DNA of 64,000 nt from Pictodentalium vernedei (Eukaryota; Mollusca; Scaphopoda; Dentaliida; Dentaliidae). The DNA lies in NCBI GenBank assembly GCA_031216915.1, contig CM062294.1, forward strand, positions 32,565,128-32,629,127, given 5' to 3'. Shown here piece by piece: positions 43,589-53,439 of this stretch. Position numbers and translations under genes: made by a program. Within the stretch, counting starts at the first letter, position 1, and each line of letters opens with the position of its first letter. The notes below the pieces were generated by a model. The model had not been told where the DNA came from. It searched no databases and saw only the letters and a list, made by a program, of their open reading frames with translations.

Positions 43589-43852
43589 AGTGTTGCTGTA
43601 GATGGGGATTTCACAGAACAGGCGTGTAATAAACATATGTTTCTGTTAGTTCAGTTGGTAATACCTATGGTGACAGAGCATTTATGGCTATGCGACTGTG
43701 TGCCGTAGAGTTAGGGTGGACTCCCGTCAGCCCCCCCCCCCCTCCGTGCATCAGTTTTCAGTCCAGTGTAAGAACTGTGCCTGGTGGAGGTCTTGACATG
43801 GGTGATATAAAATTAAATTCAAACAGTTGCACGTTCGCAGATTTTCCTTTAA

Positions 43853-44091
43853 CCCTTTACCCAACGCAGACGATATCAAAATTTATTATTTTAAATATAA
43901 TTTTTTAAAATGTTTCAAAAAATTTCAACAAAACCATATCATGTGACCCCTCGTTGAAATGAGCTCGACGAGCTCGTTCCAACGAGGGATCACATGATAT
44001 GGTTTTGTTGAAATTTTTAAAAATAATATTTTTTTAACTACTGAATTTACATATTACGCGGGCGGATGCGGCCGATTCATTGGGTGAAGAG
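43853..44091. mobile_element. TTAA hairpin MITE, arm family 2
   Basis: TTAA at 43849-43852 and 44092-44095. Ends CCCTTTACCCAACGCAGACG and GGGTGAAGAG. CGCGGGCGGATGCGGCCGA on the right arm matches the left arm of the 39-kb copy in inverse orientation. Tip GAGCTCGACGAGCTC with GACCCCTCGTTG arms. Confidence 0.9.
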
Positions 44092-44410
44092 TTAATTGAG
44101 ATTCTTGTGTTTAAAGCTGGGACCAAAGACATAATGCGGATAACCAACGGGCTTAAATGATTGCCGCCCGTTTGAGAAATGTGTAAACAATATGCTCTCT
44201 GAAATGCGATCATGATTTCATTGTTATAAAAACCTACTCCATGTAATTGGTTCTGTATTATGTTCTTAGTTCAATATGAAGGCAACATTTCTTGTTTTTT
44301 GCGTGTTTCTTCTCCTCTCGAACAAATTCTCAAATGGAGCAGTCATGATGCGGATTTTCTTGTGTTCAGATTACTTGGCTTGACAGAACAACATTAAATT
44401 GAATATATTT
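44092..44410. other. Non-coding stretch
   Basis: No repeat recognised. ATGAAGGCAACATTTC at 44276 opens a short hydrophobic frame (KATFLVFCVFLLLSNKF) resembling a signal peptide. It ends after about 35 codons, so it is only a weak hint of an exon. Confidence 0.3.
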
Positions 44411-44563
44411 CACAGTGTTGAACGTCGTTGACTCGGGTCGCAGGAAAATGACCAGATGCGCATACTTGGGCGGTATACGTGGCTCAGAGCCACGTGTACC
44501 GCCCAAGTGGGCGCGACTGGTCATTTTACCGCGACCTGAGTCAGTGGAGTGCAACCTTCACTT
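44411..44563. mobile_element. Foldback element with ACTTGGGCGGTA arms
   Basis: GACTCGGGTCGC...AAAATGACCAG and CTGGTCATTTTACC...GCGACCTGAGTC are inverted, as are ACTTGGGCGGTATACGTGGC and its complement. Tip GGCTCAGAGCC. Confidence 0.82.
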
Positions 44564-44565
44564 TT

Positions 44566-46231
44566 TTTCCGGTACGAGCTGGTGATTGTCGCAAATACCA
44601 TCAATTGTACCACATAGAGAACGATTTACCACAAAACTAAGAGATCTGGACCAACCTGACGGGTTGGGAAATTACCTTATACTTTGGCCATTACGCTACT
44701 CTCATTTTATTGTTGGCGGGGGGGGGGGGGGGGGGGAGGGGGAATTCACCCACCGTGAACCTCACCTCAGATTCCATCTCAGAGCGGGCGAAACATTCAT
44801 GCTCAGTGCTTCATCACAGTATCCACAGTTCCACCAAATGTTGATGGCTGGTCACGGCCCAAATGTAACAGATCCGGAGAGAAGTGGAGGCACAGAGACT
44901 CGAACCGTCAACCTCTACCACACAAAGGACGATTTACCACAAGACTAATAGATCGGATAGATCCGGACCAACCAGACTGGTTAGTAAATGGCCCTTATAC
45001 CTCGAACGCTGCACCTGCATCACAGAGACTTGGCACTATTAAGACCCACCCAGACTCTACTTTCTCTCCTAAAAGGACCCTCCTGTCGTTTTTCTTTTCC
45101 GGCCCCTCTGGGAGTTTTAACTTGTGGAGGCTCTTTTTTAGGAATGCGGACCGGACCGCCAGTGATGGCCCGGTTCAGGGGTGAGGTGGTCCCGTCCGGT
45201 CCGGCCCAACATTCGGTTGTCCGATATTCTTGCTTGGACCGGTTCCGGAACGGTCCAATCATTATAAAATACATTACAGGGAGTGGTAATACCAAATTAA
45301 GATTTGTGTTCAACAGCCACCACAATCGGCCGATTATGGGCAATCGGATGACAACGGCAACGGCTCCTGGATCATCGGTTCAACCGATTGTTGCCAAGCA
45401 ATTTGTGATTTTTCTGAATCGCATTTTATTACCTTCTGCAATTGTTCAATTGTAAATGTAAAATGATGTCGATGATACCATTCAATAAAGTTGAGAAACA
45501 TCCACAATGTGTATTCCTAATCGCTCTAGACGCCCCTTTACGGGATATACGTGTTAAACGACATGTAAAGCTTACAACTGAGCACACCTCTCTTGTAGTG
45601 CACGGTATTACAATCGGAATTGGCATCAGAATCGGCCGATTGTGGGCTCAAATAACCGGTAATCGGTCAGCGACCATGTTTGGTAATCGGCTGGACACTG
45701 ATTAAAAGATAGTTTATAATGAATGAATTGGTATATGTGTTTGTGTTAAAGAAAGCATCAAGTTACTGCCATCTGACGGACAAGCTTGGCAACTCTGGGC
45801 ATGTTATATAATATTTATTACCAACTGGCTGTGCTGTCTTTTAACACTCGACCGGTACAGGTAGAATTACAGAATTATAAATGATTTATTTGGAACCATC
45901 TGACATTCTGCCAACAGCCCAACACTCAAGTCAGTGAACGTTTGCCACGTGACATCGTTGTGATTGAAGATTGTTAGTTGGTCACTAAATCAAGCGCGTT
46001 CCAATACGGGCATTCTCTGGAGACGGTGGAATCAAAGGACAGAGGCTGTACTCGGTAGTCACTGTCGTTTGACGTCTCCGACATCAAAGAATGTATCTGA
46101 CGAGCTGTAATGAGATCTCACACCAGATGACCAGACATTTGCGACACTGTGTATTGAGTCTATTGACTGGTGATTGGAGCTTCGGATTTCCGTACCTGAT
46201 AGCCCCAATGCTAAAGCTGGACACACACCCA
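44566..46231. other. Gene-poor stretch with short dispersed repeats
   Basis: GATCTGGACCAACC (about 44645) and GATCCGGACCAACCAGACTG (about 44960) are related, and similar sequence occurs inverted near 31040-31075. AATCGGCCGATT motifs recur at 45326-45340 and about 45631-45645. A run of 19 Gs is at 44718-44736. Open frames up to 155 codons show no recognisable family. Confidence 0.45.
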
Positions 46232-46505
46232 TGTACAGTAGTACGTGGAGAGTGGATTTTAACTAAATCTCCTGTAGATTGGAGTTATCACTCAAGCTAT
46301 AACTTTCAAATTTTGTACATATGGACAAAAAACACAAGTAATGTTTCAGCCAATGGACCTCCGGGTTGAACCCGGAGGTCCATTGGCTGAAACTTTGCTG
46401 GTGCTGATTATGCTTTGCAACAAATTTGCAATTATTCCTCGGGTGGAATCTCCACTCTGCGGGTGACTTAGTGATAATACAATCTCCACATACTGTATTA
46501 AAGTC
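46232..46505. mobile_element. Foldback element with the same tip as 15.9 kb
   Basis: The central palindrome at 46326-46404 (TTTCAGCCAATGGACCTCCG and its complement, tip GGGTTGAACCC) is almost the same as at 15910-15985. The outer arms (ACAGTAGTACGTGGAGAG / TCTCCACATACTGT and further inverted blocks) are different from those of the 15.8-kb element. Confidence 0.72.
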
Positions 46506-47261
46506 TGCGAACCGGTCCAGTACCGGAACGCCTTGTGTGGACCAGTCCAACGACGGCTGGCCGGTCCGTTTTTTGCGGTCCGGTCCACATCCCTTGTCTT
46601 CTTAGAACAAACTCTGCGTGTGAAATGCTCAGTAATGTGGGAAGCCCAAATACCTTATGCGTGCCAGTGTAACAACAATCAGTTATTTCACGGATGTGAC
46701 AACCGTTACTTATTCCCAGTTCCCTATTCGACATCCGTTATCAACAGTGCTCAAAATAACTTTTTTTCTTTACGTAGCAAAATGCTACAAATTTCCAAAA
46801 AATGAATAGCATTTTGTAAAAATTACATAGCTATTTTTGTATACCAGAGTTATGTTATGCTGCTTTGTATTGAATTCTTCAAAGTAGATCGAATAGTTTC
46901 CATTCATTTCTGGGCATTTCCAAATGATCTGCAACACATGAAACATTTACTATGTTTTTGTTTCAGCTGAACTGCCTTTAAGGGTTGCATGGACTTGGAT
47001 ATTTTCAAATAGCGTCTTGGTTGTTCAATAGAGTTCTCAAAAGGGAAGTTGGGATTTTTAATTTGATGGTCTTAGTGTACATTTTATGCAAAATGTTGTA
47101 AAAGCAGGAAGAATTTAAACCAATAGAATTCATCTTACATATGAAGTTGCTAATGATGCTTGATGGAGAGTTAATCTGAGTTATGCCTGGAATGTTCCAC
47201 AATCAGAAGTAAAGCATCAGTGAACTAGTTTTGAAATTTGTTTGCAAATTTTCATTTACAC
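46506..47261. other. Non-coding stretch with foldback fragments
   Basis: 46690-46760 (GACATCCGTTATCAACAGTG) matches part of the arms of the 47.5-kb palindrome. Nothing else recognised. Confidence 0.4.
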
Positions 47262-47345
47262 TTTGCGATACAAGATAATCAACTGCAGCCTAATAGGCTG
47301 CAGTTGATTATCTTGTATCGTAAAATGCTGTACATTATTGAACAT
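47262..47345. repeat. Palindrome with GATACAAGATAATCAACTGC arms
   Basis: Perfect or nearly perfect arms of about 32 bases; tip AGCCTAATAGGCT. Confidence 0.9.
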
Positions 47346-47458
47346 TGAGTAGCTTTTTGCAAGTTTTGTATAGCAAAAAGCGACGCGACACCGCTTATTT
47401 TGAGCCCTGGTTATCAACCGATTTTATCACGTCTCTTCCGTAGAGCAAATTAAGTTTA

Positions 47459-47659
47459 TTCAGTTGTGGCTTCTTCGAAGACACTGTTGACGGCTGATGC
47501 AGACTGTTAAAAAATCCACAAGACCTATTTGACATCCGTTATCAACCGATAAATTCGATTGATATTTAATTTGATAACGGATGTCAAATAGGTCGTGTGG
47601 ATTTTTTAACAGTCTACATCAGCCGTCAACAGTGTCTTTGAAGAAACCACAACTGAATA
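47459..47659. mobile_element. 201-bp palindromic element
   Basis: Arms of about 90 bases: TTCAGTTGTGGCTTCTTCGA, GACACTGTTGACGGCTGATG and ATTTGACATCCGTTATCAA, all repeated in complement. AT-rich loop about 47540-47570. A partial diverged arm follows at about 47727-47815. Confidence 0.88.
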
Positions 47660-47815
47660 ACCGAATGTCGAATAAGAAACTTGGAATAAGTAGCGGTTGT
47701 CACGTCTGTATAGCAAATATTGTTCCTTCATTTGTGGCTTTTTCAAAGACAGTGTTGAAAGCTGATGCAGACGATTAACAGGGAGCGTGATATAAATCCA
47801 CAAGACAATGTCGCC

Positions 47816-48451
47816 ACGTGTCAAATACCATAATTTACTCCTTTTAACATCACGCACAGTGGAATAATGTGAATGACTTGTTGGCATCTTTAAGTTTTTC
47901 AAATTCCCGTACCTGATTGTTGTGGATTCCACATATTATGGACATTTAACCTATTCATCCATACATAAAATGTTTCAAAACCATTCTCAGTACGCAAGTA
48001 TCGTATACTCCTTAAACAGACACAACATGTCGATACTTCATAGTGCACACGTATATGAATATCTACTTTTCTTCCGTTGAACTTGTAATCGTTGGAGCAG
48101 CCGAACAATGACTCTTCCACTTCTACCAACTTCTACTTGAACGAACCAGTGAGTGGCCACCATCAACACGTTGATTATTCTGCCACTTGAGATGATGCGC
48201 TTGTTTCGGTTTTTTTTAATTTTCAAGTGCTATACATTCTAAATACAGGTTAGAGGAAAAACATCATGATCTGTAGCTAAAGAATCTGTCAAGTGCTATA
48301 CATATTAATACAGGTTAGAGGTTAAAAGCATCATGATCTGTGGCTAAAGAATCTTGTATAGTTGTGTCGTGAAATTTTCAAGACTGTTGGTGACGCTGGC
48401 ACTTGGTAACGTGTTCCACTCCTTGATGGTCCTGGGGTAGAAACAATTTTT
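47816..48451. other. Non-coding stretch
   Basis: A short direct repeat: TCAAGTGCTATACAT followed by ACAGGTTAGAGG...AAGCATCATGATCTGT occurs at about 48224-48285 and 48287-48345. No gene recognised. Confidence 0.45.
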
Positions 48452-49278
48452 AGCTCAACTTGACAAAGTCAAGCTGAGCTATTGCCATCATTTCTCGTCC
48501 GTCGGCGTACGTACGTACGTTAGTATGTTAGTACGTTAGTACGTACGACCACAATTTCCTTTGGCACACCTCACAGGTCGCATTTATGATCAGATTACTT
48601 TGAAACTGGGCATGCTTGTTTGGGGTGACCTCTAGATGGGAGCTATCGATTTTCTTCAATTTCCGTCAAAAAATGTTGCCGCGGCCAACGTTCGTAGAAC
48701 TTAGTTTAGTCAGACCTCAATATTTCCCTTTGGCACACCCTACAGGGCACATTTATGATCAGATTGCTTTGAAACCTGGTATGCTTATTTACGGTGACCT
48801 CTAGATGGGAGCTGTCGATTTTCTTCACTTTCCGGCAAAACATGTTGCCACGGCCAACGTTCGTAGAACTTAGTTTAGTCAGACCTCAATATTTCCCTTT
48901 GGCACACCCTACAGGGCACATTTATGATCAGATTGCTTTGAAACCTGGTATGCATGTTTGGGGAGACCTCTAGATGGGAGCTATCGATTTTCTTCCATTT
49001 CCGTCAAAAAATGTTGCCACGGCCAACGTTCTTAGAATTTAGTCTAGTCAGACCACAATATTTCCCTTTTATACACTCTACAGGGCACATTTATGATCGG
49101 ATTGCTTTGAAACCTGGCATGCTTGTTTGGGGAGGCCTCTAGATGGGAGCTATCGATTTTCTTCGGTTTCTGTCAAAAAATGTTGCCACTGGCAAAAAAA
49201 ATGACATTGGTACCAATGATCTTCAATTTTGCCATTTCATTTATAACTTACCAAGTTCAAGTTTGTCAAGTTGAGCTA
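48452..49278. mobile_element. AGCTCAACTTGAC-ended element with internal tandem repeat
   Basis: Left end AGCTCAACTTGACAAAGTC, itself with an adjacent inverted CAAGCTGAGCT; right end GTTTGTCAAGTTGAGCT. GTCCGTCGGCGTACGTACGT follows the left end. The interior is the 169-bp repeat. This repeat class is common in lophotrochozoan genomes; no protein is encoded. Confidence 0.7.
48555..49190. repeat. 169-bp tandem repeat, about 3.8 copies
   Basis: TCGTAGAACTTAGTTTAGTC occurs at 48692 and 48861, with a diverged third at about 49029; ACCTCTAGATGGGAGCT recurs with the same spacing of 169 bp. Confidence 0.92.
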
Positions 49279-49669
49279 CAGTGTCATTGACACTTTCATT
49301 CCTTACGTCAGTACGACAGGATGGTAATTGGAACCCTTTACATTTGTACCACGTGATGTTCTCTCTGATGGAATGATATTTTTTGTTGTGTCTACATAGA
49401 TTGTTCCATTGGCAAGTTTGTGTTGCATTGTCAGCCTAGCTATTTTTCTGCGATCTTCCAGGGTTTTCCAGTTAAGACTTTCAATCATGGTGCTAACAGA
49501 CTAGGTGTTATGGTATATATTTTTGTATATTGTATGTAGAATAAAATCTCGAATTTTGAGAAAACCGATTTACCGTTCATCGGGATAAAAATGAATAGGA
49601 CTGATTAGGCGATTACAGTACAGCCGAGTTAAAATCTGTGGGTGGGCATTTTTCCTCACAAATAATTCA
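49279..49669. other. Non-coding stretch
   Basis: The minus-strand frame 49303-49488 contains LNWKTLEDRRKIARLTMQHK and IIPSERTSRG, which resembles the extreme C-terminal coding tail of a non-LTR retrotransposon RT (the LGWESLEQRR-type motif). It may be a LINE 3' end on the minus strand, truncated. Confidence 0.5.
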
Positions 49670-49671
49670 GA

Positions 49672-49997
49672 GATGATCCGCTATGATACGCAAAGAAAAT
49701 TCCACCAATGAAGCACCGGGATCACCCCGGTGCTTCATTAGTGGAATTTTTGCTACGTGTCATCGGGGTCCGACATAAGCCGTAACCTATAGGTTAGGTT
49801 ATGAGGGAGGTTAAGTGTTTCTATAAACTCGAGACCTATTATTAGATTACGAGAGGAAACTGATTACCTTAATAATTTACCTTATCTACCCAACGGAAAC
49901 CTACAAGTTTCGGTATGCTAGGCACACCGTAACCTATTTTAAGGTTACGGTGTATGAAATTTATATCAGTCCCTGTGTCATAGCGGATCATCTCTGA
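49672..49997. mobile_element. Foldback element D2, split by a 212-bp insertion
   Basis: Same arms as D1 (345-481): AGAGATGATCCGCTATGA and ATAGCGGATCATCTCT. Tip GAAGCACCGGGATCACCCCG. The right arm is interrupted at TGTCAT by 49764-49975. Confidence 0.8.
49764..49975. mobile_element. 212-bp insertion with 6-bp target duplication
   Basis: TGTCAT is repeated at 49758-49763 and 49976-49981, and removing the insert restores the foldback arm. The interior is rich in CCGTAACCTA / TAGGTTA inverted motifs, including ACCGTAACCTATTTTAAGGT. Confidence 0.75.
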
Positions 49998-50008
49998 ATT
50001 ATATGCGT

Positions 50009-50282
50009 GGAAAGGTAGAGGTGCCGGCTGCAAGCCGAGAGGTCCTCACCTGCAGCAACCGTGTTGTGTCCTTGGACAAGACACTTAACCCCATTGGCCA
50101 CGTGGGGGCATGGTGGCGTTGTGTACTAAGGCGTACTGCACGTCGATGGTGCACCTGTCTTCAACCAATGCTAACCCTGCTTATGTGGAGTTAGTATGTT
50201 AGGGAGCTGACAGTTGCTCGTCGCTGCTCGGTGGTTCTCTCCGGGTACTCCTGCTTCCTCCACCCGTAAAACTGTCATGGTC
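50009..50282 (+). mobile_element. SINE, truncated at both ends
   Basis: It starts inside the tRNA-like head (GGTAGAGGTGCCGGCTGCAA), continues through the body and stops at CGTAAAACTGTCATGGTC without the tail. Confidence 0.85.
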
Positions 50283-51294
50283 TTGATAATTCGAAGTGCG
50301 CAATTAACCCAAACCATTTCAAAAGTTTTCCCCTCGCATTTTCTTGAAGATTTTGTTGTTTTCACCCAAGCTATTGCAAGTTTTTTAAATACAGGCTTTG
50401 TAAAACGCAGCTTTGAAAACTGCACGCGCATAAGGCACGTTTAACCGATTCAAATTTCGCGGGGATTTTGTCACGGTAAACCCGCTTTGTATCGCTTTTT
50501 TGATCAGGCGAAGTAAAACTGTCGACAAGTTAACTTTCACATTTTTGTTGGTGACATGGAGTCGCGGCAGATTAAAATTCCGTCGTTTCTTGGATGAAAA
50601 TCGTGTAATAATGTATGTAATCGAGAATTGTGAATTCAACCTTTCACCCGTTAAATAGATAAATCATTTTTGAGTTAGTGCGAACACAAGTACTCGGCAC
50701 AAGCTGGGAAATCGAAAGAAAAATGATATTTGATACCATTTTTGAATCGATGCTGACGTTCCCCTATAATGGTATATAAATATTAACAAGGTACACAACT
50801 CGTTTTTCGAAAATGATAGCACACATCTTCGTTATACCCCCCTCAAATTTGATTCACACAACGTATCCAACAGTATCCGGTATCAGTGGAAAGGGGAATG
50901 AACAAGCTTTACAGTGGTGTATTACACGACCGTTGGGTGTTCTTGGGTTGTTCATGATAACTGGGAGAAGTCGCAGAAAAGACCGAAAAACATTTAGTCG
51001 GACAAGACAGTTCACAGTGGAATGTGGATTACGAGCGACAATTATCCGATTTATTACAAATAATTCGAGGACCCATTGTTTGTGGATGGCAGATTCAAAT
51101 ATTAGCCGTATACCTTTATCAATTTTCAATCTTGGGTTGACATTTATTCATTTCTGGAGTCCACATTTACCGTTTATACACTTTTAGCCGTAACTTTGAA
51201 ATAGTTTCCAAGTCGATGGCGTCCATAGATACGCGACTTGTGCAAATATTTTCCCCATTCTCCCATTGGCTTATTTTCATTGATGATATTCTCG

Positions 51295-51833
51295 CAGGGC
51301 TTATATTTCGTCTAAATTTATGAGAATCCAATTGGATTCTCGTGAAAATCGTTGCGAGAGTCCATACCAACTATGAGTGTCCCAGGATCCCATGACGTCA
51401 CCAAGGTTGAACCACTGTTGTATACTGATAACACATAACCTTTTACCCAACACACCTTTTTAATTGTTAAAACTAAATTTGATAATTTTTAAACAATAAA
51501 TAATAAACAGATGATAAAATAATTAAATGAACAATATTTACCAATAAAATCTTACAAATATGGCTGTCATTGGAACCGGCTCAATGAGCCGGTTCCAATG
51601 ACAGCCATATTTGTAAGATTTTATTGACATAGTGTTAGGATATTTCAGGTCATATTAGCCTTCTGCTGGTTAATTTGTTGCCGCTGTGTTAACTAAAGGG
51701 TTAAATTGACTCAATTCTTTTCACGCGAATCCTAGCAGAGGTGCAGCGAGAATCTACGTGGATTCTCGCCGGTTTTATTGCGCGAATCTTTGTGCGAATC
51801 GATTCTCGGATTCTCGACGAAATATAAGCCCTG
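51295..51833. mobile_element. CAGGGCTTA-type inverted-repeat element, copy 2 (5-bp TSD)
   Basis: Starts CAGGGCTTATATTTCGTC, ends GACGAAATATAAGCCCTG, flanked by TCTCG (51290-51294 and 51834-51838). It is in inverted orientation relative to copy 1 and very similar to it, including the TTAA MITE at the centre, so the two derive from one composite element. It inserted into the loop of the surrounding inverted repeat. Confidence 0.9.
51439..51700. mobile_element. TTAA hairpin MITE, arm family 3, copy 2
   Basis: Ends CCTTTTACCCAACACACC and GTTAACTAAAGGG. TTAA on the right (51701-51704), ATAA on the left. Hairpin tip GGCTCAATGAGCC with CATTGGAACC arms. Confidence 0.8.
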
Positions 51834-52178
51834 TCTCGGCATAAATAGTAGCCAATGGGATGTTTTCGTGACCATCTTCGCTTCTATGGATGCCGTTAGC
51901 TTGTTTTGTTCCAAAGGAAGGTTAAAAAATGAATAAACGGTCGCCAGAAATGAATAAATGTGGATCCGAGATTAGTTATTGATAAAGGTATACGGCTAAT
52001 ATTTGAATCTGCCCTCCATAGACAATGAGACCTCGAATTATTTATAATTTATAATAAATCGGATAATTATCGCTCGTAATCCACATTCCACTGTGCACTA
52101 TCTTGTCCGACTAAATGTTTTTCGGTCTTTTCTGCGACTTCTCCCAGTTTATCATGAACAACCCAAGAACACGTTCAC

Positions 52179-52697
52179 CAGGTAATAGAACTTATTAGCA
52201 GCAAACATTTAGTTAATGCACCACCGGGTTGTACCCGGTGCTTCATTAATTAATTTTTTGATGATTATCCCTGTAATTAGTGTTTGGAATTCAATATTAT
52301 TACCACTTTGCAGGGCGTTTCCTACTGCATTAATGTCGATTTAACGGGCAATCATATCCTCTATTGCTCGGTAGTCACGTGATAGGAGGGCCGCTAATGG
52401 AAAACAAAATTCAGTATCGGCCCTCTTGTCACGTGACGTCTTTTAGAATTGAAAATTTAGAAATGAGGCGAGAACTCGCAAGGAAAAGTTGATGCTTTCG
52501 CCATGTTGCGGTCTTGTTGATCGACAGCAACAGAAACATTATGGTGTTCCTAAGTGACTGACATCATCAAAACATTTTCAAAACGTTCTTTGAGTTACGT
52601 GGTCCCAAATAAAATGTTTCTGTTTTATTAAATTTTGTGTCTTTTGATTGCTGGGATATCATTTTGGAAATGTGTAAAATTACAAATTACGTAGTGG
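52179..52697. other. Non-coding stretch with two hairpins
   Basis: 52205-52252: TTAATGCACCACCGGGT and ACCCGGTGCTTCATTAA, a tip like that of D2. 52368-52440: GTCACGTGATAGGAGGGCCG pairs with CGGCCCTCTTGTCACGTGAC. No coding region recognised. Confidence 0.6.
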
Positions 52698-52832
52698 TAA
52701 TAATAGTAATAACATGATTGTTGTCGGGCATAATGGTTCGTGAGCGGCCTTAATAAACCCTCGGGCTGTTCAACATCGATGCAGGGCCGCTCACGAACCA
52801 TAATGCCCTCCAAAATCATGTTATTGTTTAAT
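52698..52832. mobile_element. Foldback element H2
   Basis: GGGCATAATGGTTCGTGAGC and GCTCACGAACCATAATGCCC, with outer AATAACATGATT / AATCATGTTATT. The outer ends match H1 at 30735-30920. Confidence 0.8.
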
Positions 52833-52984
52833 TATTGCGTCTGTGGAAATATTGCCCACCCGTGAGTGGAAAGTGACAAGTAAAGTACAGCGGCCGTACT
52901 GCATAAAATGTGCGGAAAAATTATATTCATTTTCAACTTACTTTGGTCCGCAGATAGCGACAATTCTTAAGAGAAACATAACCA

Positions 52985-53155
52985 GTTCCGCTTTACTAGT
53001 AAAATAGGACCCAGTCACCAATGCTTGGGGTGAAAGTCCTCTAAAATGGGCAACATGTAGATCAACGATTGACTAAACTTGACTTCATCTCCATGTTGTG
53101 TCACGATTAGCCATGGTGCATAAATATGTGACGTTAACCACCACCAACAAACTAA
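52985..53155 (+). mobile_element. SINE2 copy
   Basis: TAGTAAAATAGGACCCAGTC, CACCAATGCTTGGGGTGAAA, GTCCTCTAAAATGGGCAAC and ATTAGCCATGGTGCATAAAT. The final tail is decayed (ACGTTAACCACCACCAAC). Confidence 0.72.
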
Positions 53156-53195
53156 GAGAAACATGCTATCAATAATTCATAGGTTATTTCCTTAA

Positions 53196-53439
53196 CCCTT
53201 TACCTAACCTGAAAAACAGACGACACTTGCAAAAATAATTCTTGAATAACTAATTTTTTTCATTTTTTGTCTCAAAAACATAGGTTATGACCCCTCGTTG
53301 GAACGAGCTCGACGAGCTCGTTCCAACGAGGGGTCATAACCTATGTTTTTGAGACAAAAAATGAAAAAAATAATGAAAATTAATTGTCGATTTTTGAGAA
53401 TAGCGCTGGCCGGTTTTGGCCGTTACGTTAGGTAAAGGG
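53196..53439. mobile_element. TTAA hairpin MITE, arm family 1
   Basis: 244 bp between TTAA at 53192-53195 and 53440-53443. Same orientation as 33338-33581. In the hairpin both arms carry the same change relative to other copies (CGTTGG / CCAACG instead of CATTGG / CCAATG), so pairing is kept. Confidence 0.93.

Larger units (their letters stand above)
50920..52178. repeat. Long inverted repeat with nested palindromes
   Basis: Left arm about 50920-51294 and right arm about 51834-52178 are inverted copies: CTTGGGTTGTTCATGATAA, GACCGAAAAACATTTAGTCG, GCAGATTCAAATATTAGCCG and TTATTCATTTCTGG all have complements on the other side in mirror order. The loop contains the CAGGGCTTA element (51295-51833). 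The 125-codon frame at 50813-51187 lies within the left arm and shows no family similarity. Confidence 0.88.

Noticed and set aside
44276..44385. First exon of a secreted protein
   Set aside because: A hydrophobic start is visible but the frame is short, with no clear splice site or continuation; too weak to call.
48510..48550. Regulatory site at the CGTACGTACGT cluster
   Set aside because: It is part of the AGCTCA-type repeat, with simple-sequence character; no reason to infer function.
50813..51187. A 125-codon open frame as a host gene
   Set aside because: It lies mostly in the arm of the long inverted repeat and is not maintained in the other arm; no motif recognised.
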